This document shows positions 28,449 to 39,900 of a DNA stretch of 64,000 nucleotides, in pieces. The notes below the pieces were generated by a model. It was not told the origin of the DNA. It worked only from the letters and a program-made list of their open reading frames with translations, and ran no database searches. Numbering within the stretch: the stretch's first letter is position 1; every line of letters begins with the position of its first letter. This DNA is from Flavobacterium macacae (GTDB taxonomy: Bacteria; Bacteroidota; Bacteroidia; Flavobacteriales; Flavobacteriaceae), in NCBI RefSeq assembly GCF_003865365.1, contig NZ_RQVR01000013.1:55959-119958 (forward strand), written 5' to 3'. Made by a program: the position numbers and the translations under genes.

Positions 28449-29045
28449 ATGAAAACCGTTGCTCCAGCTCCAAATTTTTTAGATTACCTGATCGGATTTT
28501 CGAATTCTGACAACGAATCGTTTTTAAGCTTATTAGAAAAATCGAAAGAATCTTTCCGTTTTTTAGCATTGAAAAAGAATGATTTTTTTGTGAGAGAAGG
28601 CGAAGTATGCAACTATTTTTGCTTTGTTGAAAGCGGAATCCTGCAACATTCTATTGTTATTGAAGGTGAAGAAAAAACAACTTATTTGGCACTGAGAAAT
28701 TCAGTTACTAGTTCATTAAACAGTTTTTTATTTGACAAACCTTCTCGAAAAAACATCAAAGCAATTTCCGATTGCAATTTGTGGGTGGTTGATTTAAAAG
28801 ATTTCAAAAATCTAATTAAAAATAACGAAGCCTTTAATCAATTTTATTATAATTTGATTGAAAAACAGCTCTGCTTGATTGATGATTACCGCATTGATTT
28901 GCTGACACTTTCACCCGAAGAACGCTATCAAAAATTATTAGAAAACGATCCGAAACTCTTACAAGAAGTCCCACTGCACTACCTTTCGTCTTTCCTTGGA
29001 ATCTCTTCCAGACACATGAGCCGTATCAGAAAAAACATAAAATAA
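28449..29045 (+). CDS. Crp/Fnr-family transcriptional regulator
   Basis: The N-terminal part (about 20-145) is a cyclic-nucleotide-binding-like jelly roll (FFVREGEVCNYFCFVESG). The short C-terminal part (about 155-198) is a winged HTH with PLHYLSSFLGISSRHMSRIRK. No Cys cluster typical of Fnr iron-sulfur sensors is visible. At 198 residues it matches the short Bacteroidota Crp-like regulators. Its ligand and targets are unknown. Confidence 0.9.
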   Translation: MKTVAPAPNFLDYLIGFSNSDNESFLSLLEKSKESFRFLALKKNDFFVREGEVCNYFCFVESGILQHSIVIEGEEKTTYLALRNSVTSSLNSFLFDKPSRKNIKAISDCNLWVVDLKDFKNLIKNNEAFNQFYYNLIEKQLCLIDDYRIDLLTLSPEERYQKLLENDPKLLQEVPLHYLSSFLGISSRHMSRIRKNIK

Positions 29046-29080
29046 CGCCATTTGGCTTCTTTTTAAGCACCTATTTTCGC

Positions 29081-29088
29081 TACTTTTG
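29081..29088 (+). promoter_or_regulatory. -7 box of the aminopeptidase P gene
   Basis: TACTTTTG, an exact TAnnTTTG match, 28 nt before the ATG. No TTG at ideal spacing. Confidence 0.55.
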
Positions 29089-29116
29089 AGGTATTAATTT
29101 CAAAAGTAATTTTATT

Positions 29117-30409
29117 ATGAAATACCATCAAATCGACCGTCAGCTTTTCATCAAAAATCGTCAAAAGTTCACGGCCCAAATGAAGCCTAACAGCGTTGCC
29201 ATTTTCAATTCTAATGATATTTATCCGGTTTCAGCCGATTCCACTTTGCCTTTTGCACAACACCGCGACATCTTTTATTTAAGCGGCGTGGACCAAGAAG
29301 AAAGTGTTTTGTTGCTTTTTCCAGATGCTCCGTATGAAAATTTAAAGGAGATTTTATTCTTAAAAGAAACCAACGAGCACATTGCCATTTGGGAAGGCGA
29401 GAAATTGACAAAAGAAAAAGCGTTTGAAACTTCGGGTGTTAAAACCGTGATTTGGTTGCAGGATTTTCATAAGACGTTGAAGGAAATAATGGCGTATTCG
29501 GACACGATGTACATCAACACGAACGAACATTACCGCGCCAGCATTGAAACAGAAACCCGTGAAGACCGTTTCACAAAATGGTGGAAAGCGAATTATCCAG
29601 CTCATAAAGTAGAAAAATCGAACCCAATCTTACAGCGTTTGCGTTCGGTAAAAGAAAGCCAAGAGCTTGATTTGATTCAAAATGCGTGCAACATTACCGA
29701 AAAAGGTTTCCGAAGACTATTATCTTTCGTAAAACCAAATGTGACGGAATATGAAATTGAAGCTGAATTGATTCACGAATTCGTTCGCAACCGCTCAAAA
29801 GGTTTTGCTTACACACCAATCATCGCATCAGGAAACAACGCAAATGTTTTGCATTACATCGAAAACAACCAGCAATGTAAATCTGGCGATTTGATTCTGC
29901 TGGATGTTGCTGCAGAATATGCTAATTATTCAAGCGATTTATCGAGAACAATTCCAGTTTCTGGACGATATTCTGAGCGCCAAAAAGCGGTTTACAATGC
30001 AGTTTTGAAAGTAAAAAATGAAGCTACAAAAATGCTTACAGCGGGAACACTTTGGAAACAATACCACTTGGAAGTTGGAAAAATTATGACTTCTGAATTG
30101 TTAGGTTTGGGTCTTTTGGACAAAGCCGATGTTCAAAATGAAAACCCAGACTGGCCCGCTTATAAAAAATATTTTATGCACGGAACTTCTCACCACATGG
30201 GACTTGATACGCACGATTATGGTTTGCTTCACGAGCCAATGCAAGCCAATATGGTTTTCACCGTTGAGCCTGGAATTTACATTCCTGCAGAAGGTTTCGG
30301 AATCAGGATTGAGGACAATGTTGTGGTCCAAGAATCTGGCGAACCGTTCAATTTGATGCAAAACATTCCGGTGGAAGCAGAGGAAATTGAGAGTTTGATG
30401 AATGCTTAA
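29117..30409 (+). CDS. pepP: Xaa-Pro aminopeptidase (aminopeptidase P, M24B)
   Basis: Removes N-terminal residues preceding proline. The N-terminal AMP_N domain (about 5-145) is followed by the M24 'pita-bread' domain with metal ligands Asp in LLDVAAEYANYSSD (two), His in FMHGTSHHMGLDTHD, Glu in TVEPGIYIP and Glu in IRIEDNVVV. The 430-residue length is normal and the protein is cytoplasmic. A terminator follows. Confidence 0.94.
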   Translation: MKYHQIDRQLFIKNRQKFTAQMKPNSVAIFNSNDIYPVSADSTLPFAQHRDIFYLSGVDQEESVLLLFPDAPYENLKEILFLKETNEHIAIWEGEKLTKEKAFETSGVKTVIWLQDFHKTLKEIMAYSDTMYINTNEHYRASIETETREDRFTKWWKANYPAHKVEKSNPILQRLRSVKESQELDLIQNACNITEKGFRRLLSFVKPNVTEYEIEAELIHEFVRNRSKGFAYTPIIASGNNANVLHYIENNQQCKSGDLILLDVAAEYANYSSDLSRTIPVSGRYSERQKAVYNAVLKVKNEATKMLTAGTLWKQYHLEVGKIMTSELLGLGLLDKADVQNENPDWPAYKKYFMHGTSHHMGLDTHDYGLLHEPMQANMVFTVEPGIYIPAEGFGIRIEDNVVVQESGEPFNLMQNIPVEAEEIESLMNA

Positions 30410-30431
30410 TTAGAGAAAAGAAGAAAGAGAA

Positions 30432-30463
30432 AAGACGGTTTGCGAAAGTGAACCGTCTTTTTT
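30432..30463 (+). terminator. Terminator after the aminopeptidase P gene
   Basis: Stem AAGACGGTT/AACCGTCTT followed by a run of eight T. Confidence 0.85.
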
Positions 30464-30557
30464 TTGGAACAAAGACCTCTAAAATCTCGAAGGATTTAAT
30501 CCGTTAAAATCCTTTAATCTGTGGCACAAAAATGTAGCTGATGAATTAATAAATGAT

Positions 30558-30565
30558 ACTTTTGC
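30558..30565 (+). promoter_or_regulatory. -7 box of the alpha/beta hydrolase gene
   Basis: TACTTTTG ends 19 nt before the TTG start at 30585. It leaves a leader of about 13 nt, which supports the TTG start. Confidence 0.55.
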
Positions 30566-30584
30566 ACTATAAAAATTACCTTCG

Positions 30585-31367
30585 TTGAAACAAATAATCT
30601 ACAAAAACACAAAAATCGCTTTCACTGATTCTGGCAAAGGAACAGCTATTGTTTTCTTACATGGATTTTTGGAAAACAGCAAAATGTGGAATTATTTTAT
30701 TCCGGAATTGTCTAAAAAATACCGTACAATTTCGATTGATTTACTGGGCCACGGAAACACCGAACCAATGGGCTACATCCATTCTATGGAAGACAATGCC
30801 GATGTGGTTCACGCCGTTTTATCAGAATTAAAAATCAGAAAAGCCGTTTTTGTAGGGCATTCCATGGGCGGTTATGTAGCTTTGGCTTTCGCCGAATTAT
30901 ATGCGGACAACGTTAAAGGAATGGTGCTTTTAAATTCTACTTCCAGAGCAGATTCTGACGAACGAAAAATAAATCGCCACCGTGCTATTAAGGTTGTAAA
31001 ACAGAATTACACCAACTTTGTTCGACTTTCAATTGCTAATTTATTTTCAGAAAACAACCGCGAAAGATTGGAATCTGAAATAGAAAACGTAAAATCAGAA
31101 GCGTTAAAAACGCCTTTGCAAGGAATTGTAGCTTCGCTCGAAGGAATGAAAATCAGAAAAGACCGGGAAGTTATTTTGCACTTTGCACCTTATCCGATGC
31201 TATTGGTTTTAGGCAAAAACGACCCCGTTTTAAATTACGAAGAAAGCATCGAACAGATTGAAAATACCGATGTAAAACTTCTTACTTTCCCCGACGGACA
31301 TATGAGCCACATTGAAAATCGCGAGGAGCTGATTAAGAATTTATTGGTATTTTTAAAGAATTTATAA
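30585..31367 (+). CDS. Alpha/beta-fold hydrolase
   Basis: The 260-residue protein has oxyanion motif FLHGFLENSKMW, nucleophile elbow VGHSMGGYV (Ser about 93), acid Asp in LVLGKNDPV and His in DGHMSHIE. It belongs to the large esterase/lipase-like group and the substrate is unknown. The start is TTG; no ATG fits the conserved N-terminal strand, and a promoter box lies just upstream. The stop is one base from the convergent AddB-like gene. Confidence 0.88.
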   Translation: MKQIIYKNTKIAFTDSGKGTAIVFLHGFLENSKMWNYFIPELSKKYRTISIDLLGHGNTEPMGYIHSMEDNADVVHAVLSELKIRKAVFVGHSMGGYVALAFAELYADNVKGMVLLNSTSRADSDERKINRHRAIKVVKQNYTNFVRLSIANLFSENNRERLESEIENVKSEALKTPLQGIVASLEGMKIRKDREVILHFAPYPMLLVLGKNDPVLNYEESIEQIENTDVKLLTFPDGHMSHIENREELIKNLLVFLKNL

Positions 31368-31368
31368 G

Positions 31369-34128
31369 TTATATTTTTTCTTCAAAAGAAATATCCTGGT
31401 TTAAAATTTCATTCAAAAGCACGACTAATTGTTCTACATAATTAACCGAAATTTCTTCATTGATTATTGTATTTTCTGTCTTATCAACTTTAAAATTAAA
31501 AGGTAAAAAACCGTTTTTTAAATTCTTGAAAGAAATAATTCCGACTTCCATTTCTTCGCTCTGGAGATTTGGCTCGTACATAAAAGCATACGCCAAAACC
31601 TGAATAATTTTATCTGATTTGATTTCTGAAGTCAAGTTATCCCATTGTTTCAAGGTTACATCTCTGGCTTCTACTTTACCGGTTTTATAATCGATGATTC
31701 TGATTTTCCCGTTGCGGAGTTCAATTCTATCGACATTTCCCTTAATCAAAACAGGAAAGGGCAACGATGGATGTTCTAATTTTCGTTCGTATGTTTTTTC
31801 TAAAGCAAGTACTTTTACGGCATCACCATTTTCAATTTCTTTTAATTCTACTTTTAAGAAATTCAAGACGTTTCGCTTGGCCACTTCAAAAGCCAGCAGG
31901 TTTCTTCCTTTTTTAATTTCGCCTTCTTTATAAACTTCTTTAAATTGTTTTAATACCTCGTCGTCGATTAATGTAATACAATTTTTGATATCTTCTGAAG
32001 AAAGAAATTTACCTAGTAAAGGTTTGTACAATTCCTCTAAAGTGCCGTGAATTATGGTTCCTAAAGTATTTAAGGCAATGTTTTCCTCCACTTCTTCTAC
32101 TTCACGGATGCGGAGGATTTTCTGCATATAAAACTGAATCGGATTGCGAATGTAAGACGTCAATGCCGAAGGAGAAAATCCGTTTTCAGCAATTTCTTTC
32201 AGTCGTTCCATCACTTTTTCAGACTTTGGAATTACGATCGGCTGGTACGCAACGTCTGGCAAAGTAGCGTTGTAAATTTCGTGTGTAATAGTATGGTTTT
32301 TCTGTTTTTCTACTTCCAATTGCGTAATGAAACGGCTTTTTTCACCACCATCGAGTCCGTCACTTTCGGTATTGTAAAGCAAATAAATAGTTTTGGCTCT
32401 TTGTAATAAATGATAAAAGTGATAGGTATAAATCGCGTCTTTCTCTTTGTACGTCGGCAAACCTAATTCAATTTTCACGTCATAAGGAATAAATGAGTTT
32501 TGCGTTTTTCCGGCCGGAAATTTGCCCTCGTTCATTGAAGTCACAATTACGGTATCAAAATCTAAAACACGGCTTTCCAGCACTCCCATAATCTGCAAGC
32601 CGTTCAACGGCTCGCCTTCAAAAGAAACTTCTGCAAGGTCTATAATCTGTTTGTAAATAGCGTAAAGCGTGTCAATCGTATCAATGTGCTGATGGTTTGA
32701 ATAATAATTCATCAGCTTGTTAATCACCTTAAAAATAGAAAACACAAAAGCCTTCGTGATTTTTTCCTCTTCAGAATCATTGCTTAAATTCGACTTGATC
32801 TGAAGCAATAATTTTGAAATAACTTCCAAAACCGGCATCGCGCCGTTTTCCCACTTTTGGAACAAAAGAAGAAAAAGTTCGCTTTTATTTTGTTCCAATT
32901 CAAAGACTTTGTTTTGGGTAATAAAAGTATAATTATTGGAATTGATGATTTTAACCAAATCGCCTGTTTTGGCATAAGGTTCCACCAACGGATGCGTCAA
33001 AATATCGAGTACGTCTTTATAATAAAATACATAGCTATTTTGGTTTCTTGAAAGTGCATTGGTGTGCATTTTGAACAATTTGGCAATAAGAATCTGGGCC
33101 GGATTATTTTTCCCCGAATAACCCATCGTAATATTTAAAGCGCCAACGCTGTTTGGAAGCGAATACAGCAATGGAACCAACAGATTTTCTTCGCCCAAAA
33201 CTATGGCTGTTTTGTTCAACGAATTTGCGTTCTGTTCAATATGTTTTTCGATAATATCTCCAGCAATTTTAGCTTGGCCAATCGTTTTTGGAGTTCCGAT
33301 GATCTGGATATTTTTTGTAGCAGAAAAATCATTTACAATCCATTCAAACGGATTGGCTTTGTAATGCGTCCAGCTTTCCTTAAATCGTCTTAAAAACAAG
33401 CCCGCATCGTGAAATGGGTCTGTCAAAAAAGCATCGTCAGCATCCCAGAAGATTTTAGCCTTATCAGAAGCCAAGAGATGTTGCACGATTTTTTCTTCGG
33501 AAGCGTTCAAAGCATTAAAACCAGCAAAAAGATATTCAGTACTGCCAATCGAATTTGAAAAAGAATCTAGATTTTTTACAGCTTCTCGGTAAATCAACCC
33601 TTGGTAGCCAATTCCTTTATTTAAAAGATGATTGTAAAGTGATTCGTAATATTTGGGAAGCAAATCCCAGAACTGAAGATAACTGTCAATCATCTTGGTT
33701 CTTTTCTCGGCATCAAGCGACCAGTGTTTGATATCTTCAATATCTTTTAAGTAAGATAAAATGTGATTTGGCTCTAATAAATAGCGGTCAATTTCATTAA
33801 AATCTTGAAGCAATGTTTTTCCCCAATTGGCAAAAAGCTCAAAGGTTTGCTGTTTTTCCTTGGCAGTAATTTCGAGATACACTTCATAAAATTCAAAAAC
33901 CAATTCAATGCTGTCAATGGAACGAATGTTAGCGATCTCTTGTACAAAATCTTCGATGCTAATAATCTGTGGCGCAAAAACGGTTTTGTCAGTAGCATTT
34001 TTCATAGCTTCAATTAAAAAAACCTTGGCTCTTTTATTAGGCAGGACCACAACCAAATCTGATAATTTGTGGTCGTAATTATCGATTATCGTTTTGGCAA
34101 TTTTATCAAGAAATGTAGTATTCGTCAT
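31369..34128 (-). CDS. AddB-like PD-(D/E)XK nuclease/helicase-like protein
   Basis: The 919-residue protein resembles AddB-type partners of the AddAB/RecBCD recombination machinery. The N-terminus LVVVLPNKRAKVFL is in the position of Walker A but degenerate. The middle has QIMGVLESRVLDFDTVIV and SMNEGKFP, and the C-terminus is a PD-(D/E)XK nuclease (GNVDRIELRNGKIRIIDYKTGK, Asp-x-Lys seen). It acts with an AddA-like helicase in double-strand break resection. The AddA-like gene is at 36962-40129 on the same strand, separated by ompA and kbl. Confidence 0.85.
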   Translation of the reverse strand: MTNTTFLDKIAKTIIDNYDHKLSDLVVVLPNKRAKVFLIEAMKNATDKTVFAPQIISIEDFVQEIANIRSIDSIELVFEFYEVYLEITAKEKQQTFELFANWGKTLLQDFNEIDRYLLEPNHILSYLKDIEDIKHWSLDAEKRTKMIDSYLQFWDLLPKYYESLYNHLLNKGIGYQGLIYREAVKNLDSFSNSIGSTEYLFAGFNALNASEEKIVQHLLASDKAKIFWDADDAFLTDPFHDAGLFLRRFKESWTHYKANPFEWIVNDFSATKNIQIIGTPKTIGQAKIAGDIIEKHIEQNANSLNKTAIVLGEENLLVPLLYSLPNSVGALNITMGYSGKNNPAQILIAKLFKMHTNALSRNQNSYVFYYKDVLDILTHPLVEPYAKTGDLVKIINSNNYTFITQNKVFELEQNKSELFLLLFQKWENGAMPVLEVISKLLLQIKSNLSNDSEEEKITKAFVFSIFKVINKLMNYYSNHQHIDTIDTLYAIYKQIIDLAEVSFEGEPLNGLQIMGVLESRVLDFDTVIVTSMNEGKFPAGKTQNSFIPYDVKIELGLPTYKEKDAIYTYHFYHLLQRAKTIYLLYNTESDGLDGGEKSRFITQLEVEKQKNHTITHEIYNATLPDVAYQPIVIPKSEKVMERLKEIAENGFSPSALTSYIRNPIQFYMQKILRIREVEEVEENIALNTLGTIIHGTLEELYKPLLGKFLSSEDIKNCITLIDDEVLKQFKEVYKEGEIKKGRNLLAFEVAKRNVLNFLKVELKEIENGDAVKVLALEKTYERKLEHPSLPFPVLIKGNVDRIELRNGKIRIIDYKTGKVEARDVTLKQWDNLTSEIKSDKIIQVLAYAFMYEPNLQSEEMEVGIISFKNLKNGFLPFNFKVDKTENTIINEEISVNYVEQLVVLLNEILNQDISFEEKI

Positions 34129-34141
34129 AGGGTAAAAATAA

Positions 34142-34168
34142 AAAAACGCCTCGAATTTCGAGGCGTTT
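34142..34168 (-). terminator. Terminator of ompA
   Basis: Stem AAAAACGCCTCGA/TCGAGGCGTTTTT with a 3-nt loop, 24 nt past the ompA-like stop. Confidence 0.88.
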
Positions 34169-34191
34169 TTAAAACTTATTTAAGGATGTAA

Positions 34192-35601
34192 TTAATCTTT
34201 GATCAATTTCACTTCAACTCTTCTGTTGTTAGCTTTACCTTTAGCAGTTTTGTTAGTATCGATTGGTTTAGTTTCACCAAATCCTGTAGATCTTAATCTT
34301 GAAGATTCGATTCCGTTTTCAATCAAGAAGTTTTTAACTGCTGCAGCTCTGTTTTCAGAAAGCGTTTGGTTTAACGCGTTTGAACCATCGCTATCAGTGT
34401 GACCTTCGATAGAGAATCTTGAAGTTGGGTATTCTTTAAGGATAGCGTTGATAGCTTCCAATACTGGCATAGTTTCTGGTTTGAAAGTTGCTTTTCCGCT
34501 GTTAAACAAGATCGTTTTAGCGTAAGCATTCAATTTATTAACTTGCTCTTCAGTAATTTCTGGACATCCGTTGTTAGCAACAGTTCCTTTAACATTAGGA
34601 CATTTGTCATCTTTGTCAAGAACTCCGTCTCCGTCAGTGTCTGGCCATGGGCAACCACCGTTTTCTTTAGGACCTTTAACCTCTGGACATTTGTCATCTT
34701 TATCAGCAACACCGTCTCCGTCAGTATCAGGACAACCGTTTAATGCTTTTGGACCAGCAACTTCTGGACAAGCATCATCTTTATCAGCAATTCCGTCTCC
34801 GTCAGTATCAGGACATCCTTGGAATTCTTTTAAACCAGCAACTTCTGGACAAGCGTCATCTTTGTCTGGAATTCCGTCTCCGTCAGTATCAGGACAACCT
34901 TGGAATTCTTTTAAACCAGCAACTTCTGGACAAGCGTCATCTTTATCGTAGATTCCGTCTCCGTCTGTATCTTTTCCTCCAAATTTGAAAGTAAGACCAG
35001 CGAAGTGCTGCATGTGTGAAGCAACATCAACATCAGGAGTTCTAGTATCGTCAAATGAGTGTTTGTAAGTTGATTGAAGAGAAAGACCAACAGTTTCTGT
35101 AAACCAAAAAGTTAATCCTAAACCTCCATTCACAGTTCCAGCGCTAGCGTCACCAATGAATGTATAACCTCCACCTACTTGAAGAGATGGATCAATCACT
35201 TTAGATCCGATCATTTCCATGAAGCTATATTTAATAACTGCATCAACTCCATAGTAAGTTAAATCACCAGGATTTGTAGTTTCAAAAGTTGAAAGTGTTC
35301 CTGGAGTTTTACTGTTTACGAATTTGTCAATTTTGTTAACAGATCCTGTTACACCAAAGATAAATCCTGACCCAACGTATTTAGATACGTTTAAGTAAGA
35401 TACAGATGGAAGAATGTTCCAATTGTCTTTTACGTTGTAGAATTCGTTAATTTGATCTCCAAATTTGTAAGGAGCACTAATTCTTGTATCCACGGCGTTG
35501 GCACCAAAAGTGATAGCCCACGGATTGTCGCTATCTTGTGCATTGGCGTTCAAGCCGAATGCTAACAATGCAGCAACAAAAATTTTGTTTAGATGTTTCA
35601 T
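34192..35601 (-). CDS. OmpA-family protein with thrombospondin type 3 repeats
   Basis: An outer-membrane, peptidoglycan-binding protein of 469 residues. The signal peptide ends at NANAQ, a beta-barrel-like region spans about 22-205, and five calcium-binding TSP type 3 repeats follow ([15 protein letters not shown] and relatives, about 208-345). The C-terminal OmpA domain (about 355-469) contains the [16 protein letters not shown] region and Asp/Arg peptidoglycan contacts ([15 protein letters not shown]). The DNA of the repeats is nearly identical. It has a perfect promoter and terminator and is monocistronic, probably abundant. Confidence 0.94.
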   Translation of the reverse strand: MKHLNKIFVAALLAFGLNANAQDSDNPWAITFGANAVDTRISAPYKFGDQINEFYNVKDNWNILPSVSYLNVSKYVGSGFIFGVTGSVNKIDKFVNSKTPGTLSTFETTNPGDLTYYGVDAVIKYSFMEMIGSKVIDPSLQVGGGYTFIGDASAGTVNGGLGLTFWFTETVGLSLQSTYKHSFDDTRTPDVDVASHMQHFAGLTFKFGGKDTDGDGIYDKDDACPEVAGLKEFQGCPDTDGDGIPDKDDACPEVAGLKEFQGCPDTDGDGIADKDDACPEVAGPKALNGCPDTDGDGVADKDDKCPEVKGPKENGGCPWPDTDGDGVLDKDDKCPNVKGTVANNGCPEITEEQVNKLNAYAKTILFNSGKATFKPETMPVLEAINAILKEYPTSRFSIEGHTDSDGSNALNQTLSENRAAAVKNFLIENGIESSRLRSTGFGETKPIDTNKTAKGKANNRRVEVKLIKD

Positions 35602-35638
35602 ACTTAATTTTATTAGATTACAATACGTTAATTACAGA

Positions 35639-35669
35639 CAAAAGTAAGATCTTAAAAATTAATTACAAA
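35639..35669 (-). promoter_or_regulatory. Promoter of the OmpA-family gene
   Basis: TTTG, 19 nt, then TACTTTTG on the minus strand: a full match to the Bacteroidota housekeeping consensus, about 38 nt before the ATG. Confidence 0.85.
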
Positions 35670-35712
35670 GATTTCTGTTAAAAAATTAACGCAAATTTAG
35701 TTAAATGTTAAT

Positions 35713-36906
35713 TTAGATCACTTTTAATTGCTTTCCTACAATCGTAAAAGCTTGAATAGCAGCGTCTAAATGTTCTTTTGTGTGCGCTGCAGATAATTGA
35801 ACTCTTATGCGCGCTTTGTCTTTTGGAACCACTGGAAAGAAAAATCCTATAACATATATGCCATTTTTTAGCAATTCATTTGCCATAGTTTGTGATAACT
35901 TTGCATCATAAAGCATAACTGGCACTATTGCAGAATCCCCATCGATGATATCAAAACCGGCTTCCTTCATCCCTTTTTTGAAATAATTGGTATTCCATTC
36001 TAGCTGGTCTCTCAACGTTGTATCTTTTTCTAAAAGCTCAAAAACCTTGATTGAAGCACCCACAATAGCTGGCGCCAAAGAGTTTGAGAACAAATAAGGG
36101 CGTGAACGCTGGCGCAAGATTTCTATGATTTCTTTTTTGGCAGTTGTGTAACCTCCCATCGCGCCACCCAAAGCTTTTCCAAGGGTTCCGGTGATAATAT
36201 CCACGCGGCCCATCACGCCTTTTGCTTCTAAAGTTCCTTTTCCGGTTGCACCGATAAATCCAGCGGCGTGGCATTCATCCACCATTACCAAAGCGTCATA
36301 TTTATCTGCCAAATCACAGATTTTATCTAACGGAGCGACAACACCATCCATAGAAAAAACACCGTCAGTCACGATGATTTTAAAACGATGCCCTGCTTCA
36401 TTTGCTTTAATTAACTGCTGTTCCAAATCTTCCATATTGCTATTTTCATAACGGTAACGGGCAGCCTTGCACAAACGGACTCCGTCAATGATCGAAGCGT
36501 GGTTCAAAGAATCTGAAATTATCGCGTCATTTTCTCCTAACAAAGGTTCAAAAACACCTCCGTTGGCATCAAATGCGGCCGCGTATAAAATCGTATCTTC
36601 TGTGCCATAAAAATTAGCGATTTTTTGCTCTAAAGTTTTGTGAATATCTTGAGTTCCGCAGATAAAACGAACCGATGACATCCCGAAACCGTGCGTATCT
36701 AAAGCGTCTTTTGCGGCCTGGACCACTTCTGGATGCGAAGACAATCCAAGGTAATTGTTGGCGCAAAAATTCAACACTTTTTCACCTGTAGAAATCGTGA
36801 TTTCGGCTCCTTGCGGTGACGTGATAATTCGTTCTTTTTTAAAAATTCCGTTGTCTTCAATAGCTTGCAATTCTGACTGAAGATGTTGTTTAATTTTTCC
36901 GTACAT
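35713..36906 (-). CDS. kbl: Glycine C-acetyltransferase (2-amino-3-ketobutyrate CoA ligase)
   Basis: A PLP enzyme of the alpha-oxoamine synthase family (397 residues) that, with threonine dehydrogenase, cleaves threonine to glycine and acetyl-CoA. The cofactor Lys lies in [17 protein letters not shown], and [32 protein letters not shown] and [11 protein letters not shown] are typical. The length and N-terminus fit Kbl rather than the shorter BioF. No threonine dehydrogenase is in the window. Confidence 0.93.
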   Translation of the reverse strand: MYGKIKQHLQSELQAIEDNGIFKKERIITSPQGAEITISTGEKVLNFCANNYLGLSSHPEVVQAAKDALDTHGFGMSSVRFICGTQDIHKTLEQKIANFYGTEDTILYAAAFDANGGVFEPLLGENDAIISDSLNHASIIDGVRLCKAARYRYENSNMEDLEQQLIKANEAGHRFKIIVTDGVFSMDGVVAPLDKICDLADKYDALVMVDECHAAGFIGATGKGTLEAKGVMGRVDIITGTLGKALGGAMGGYTTAKKEIIEILRQRSRPYLFSNSLAPAIVGASIKVFELLEKDTTLRDQLEWNTNYFKKGMKEAGFDIIDGDSAIVPVMLYDAKLSQTMANELLKNGIYVIGFFFPVVPKDKARIRVQLSAAHTKEHLDAAIQAFTIVGKQLKVI

Positions 36907-36961
36907 TTTTATTTATGATTTTGGATTTATGATTAAGCGTATTATCTTTCGACTAATTTGG

Positions 36962-39900
36962 CTACAAATTTACTACATTTACTTGTTCTCCGATATAAAC
37001 CAACGCTTTTTTGGTCACTTTAAAACCCATTTCTTCGATGGCATTTTGATAGGTTTCCAATTGCAACTGGTATTTTTGGTTGTGGACTCCGGTTTTGTAA
37101 TCCAATAAAAAAACTTCTTTATTTTGAGACAAAACCATTCGGTCTGGCTTGATTGGAGAGCCTTTTTTCTGAATAATTGTCTGCTCATTCATCACTTTAT
37201 TTCCTTCCGAAAAATAAAAAGAAAGTTCCGGATGATTTAAAATATGTAGAATCGTTTCCTCCACTTCAGCGCTTTGAATTTCAACAATCAATCCGTTTTC
37301 GATGGCTTTTGAAAGTGCCAAATCCACATCCGAAATGGTTTCAATATACGACAAAATCTCGTGCACCACATTTCCATATTCAATCGCTTTTTGCTGATGC
37401 GTTCCCCACATTAACGATTCTCTTTGGGCAATTTTTATCGCTTTAGGATTCAAAACTTCTTTTACAAAAGGCACTTTTGGCGGTTCAATCTCTTTTTCTT
37501 TTTTATCAGATAATTTTTCTGGATTTCCGATTTCGTATTCATATTTATCTACATTAAAATCGGCAAAATTTTCTAAATATTTGATAAAAAAAGTCGCCAT
37601 ATTATTCTTCGGAATTTCTCCTTTTGACGACAAATTCATATTTGAAATCACATACAATTGTTCTTCCGCACGCGTTAAAGCCACGTACAAAACATTCACA
37701 TTATCAAGCAAATCTTCCTGCTTTTTTTGATGGTATACAATCGACGCTTCTTCGCCAAAACCTTCGACAGCACTTGAATTATCAATCAAAACTTTTGGCA
37801 GTTCCGATAAATTTTCTTCGCTGTCCAACCATAATTTATCCTTTGGCTTTCGCGAATAATCTTCTTCGGCAAAAGGCATAATTACGACCGGAAACTCCAA
37901 ACCTTTCGACTTGTGAATCGTCATAATTCGAACTGCATTTTTTCCTTCGGGAGACGGAATGCTGAATTTGCTTCCGTTTTTCTCCCAATACTGTAAAAAA
38001 TCCGTGATTCCTGCTTGATTTTTCACATCTCTTTCCAACACCAAATCCAGAAAATACTGAATATAAGCGTTATTTTGATTCAAATTGATAAACTTCGAAA
38101 CGATGATTTCAACGGCTTCATACAATGATTTTCTTCGTAAATTTTGAAACGAAAGTGCTATCTCAAATTTCATCAGCCAATTTTCAAATTCATTTTCAGC
38201 CGTAAGTTGCATTCCTTCGGCGATAAAGTCGTGAATAGGAAGCTCCTTTTGAATATTTTGAGCGATATATTGCAACAACTTCGCCTTGGATTCTAAATCG
38301 TTGCTATTCTTTAAGTAACGCAACACATTTAAGATAAAAATAACTTCGGTCGCATTTTCAATCATCAAAGTTTCTGAAGAAAGCAAGGGAATTCCTTGTT
38401 CCGTAAGGTAATTGGCAATCGCAATTCCTTGGTCGCGCTTTCGCGTAAGAATGGCAATTTCTTTGTATTCAAAACCTTTGTCAGTTGCTTTTTTGATCGC
38501 ATTTAAAGTCGCCAAAACAAACAATTCGGTTTTATCCAAAGCTTCTTCATCAGAAGCATCGCTGGCTTTTTCAACTGGCGGAATAAACGAAATATTTACA
38601 TAACCGCCCACTTTTGAATTCGTGTTTTGGTGGCTGTGATTTTCGTATAAATTTTTATAATCTTGGTTTTCAAATTCTCCCGAAAGCATCTTGAAAAACC
38701 GATTATTGAACTCAATTACTTCAGAATAACTTCGGTAATTGGTGTCTAAATGTTCGACTTTTTTAGTGTGATGGAAAAAATTATTTTCCTTTTTGCTCAA
38801 CTCGATAAACTGTTCTGCTTTTCCGCCACGCCAACGATAAATCGACTGTTTTGGATCGCCCACAATCATTAACGAACCTCGTTCTCCAATTAAATTTTCG
38901 CTCGAAAGCGCATTATCAATCAACGGAATCAAATTTTGCCATTGCATTTCAGACGTATCTTGAAATTCATCAATGAAAAAATGTTTGTATTTTTCGCCCA
39001 AACGTTCATAAATAAACGGCGCTGGCTGGTTCTGGATTTCGCGATGGATGATTGCGTTAAATTCTGAAATGGAAAGAATATTTTGTTCTTTTTGAATCTT
39101 TATAAGCTCTTGACTGACTGTATTCAAAAGCGAAAGCGGTGTGATATTTTTCAAGAAAGCATTGTAAAAACCAATTTTCTCGTGATTTTTATAAATGCAA
39201 CTTAAAACCGAAAGCATTTCTGGAATTATCGATTCAATAATCGCCTTGTCTTTTGCTTTTGCGTTGACTTTGACATCGTCAAATTCGTGATAGGTTTTAT
39301 TTTTTGCATTGAATTTATTGTCTTTTATACTGTACAGATGTTTTGGAAAATAGCTTCCTGAAAATGATTTTTCATCAATTCCGTTGGATTCAATCTGCCT
39401 CAAGATCTGTGTTGCAATTTCGACGCACTCTTTTTCTAATTCTTTTACAGCTTCCTGGATTTTCTTTTTAATCTGGACAAATTCAGCAATCGATTTGTCT
39501 TGAAAATGCATTATTTCGTTGCGATTGTTTTCATTGAGAAGCAATCTTCCGGTGTCCATAATTTCGCGCGTGATGTCCCAACTTTTATCGTCGTCGGTTT
39601 TTTCCATCGTGAAATCTACGAGCAATTTTGTCAGCGTTTCTTCTTCACCCGCTTGTGCAATAATAGCGTCAACAGCTTCGGTCAAGAGATTGTCGGTTTC
39701 AAGCGAAACGTCAAAAGTGATGGGCAAGCCTAAATCGTGTGCAAACGCTCGAATGACTTTGTGCGTGAATTTATCAATCGTGGAAATATCAAATGCCGCA
39801 TAATTGTGGATGATATTTTTGATGATCTGCTGTGACTTTGCCTTGATTTCAAAAACTTTCAATTTTGTTTCCTCGGCAATGATTTCCATTAAATCGACAG

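Noticed and set aside
34571..34951. 126-codon plus-strand ORF inside the OmpA gene
   Set aside because: It is the antisense shadow of the thrombospondin type 3 repeats; the repetitive Ser/Pro product follows from the periodic coding DNA.
34600..34980. Regular repeats that could suggest a CRISPR array
   Set aside because: They are in-frame protein repeats (DTDGDG...DKDD...CP) with no spacer diversity and no cas genes nearby.
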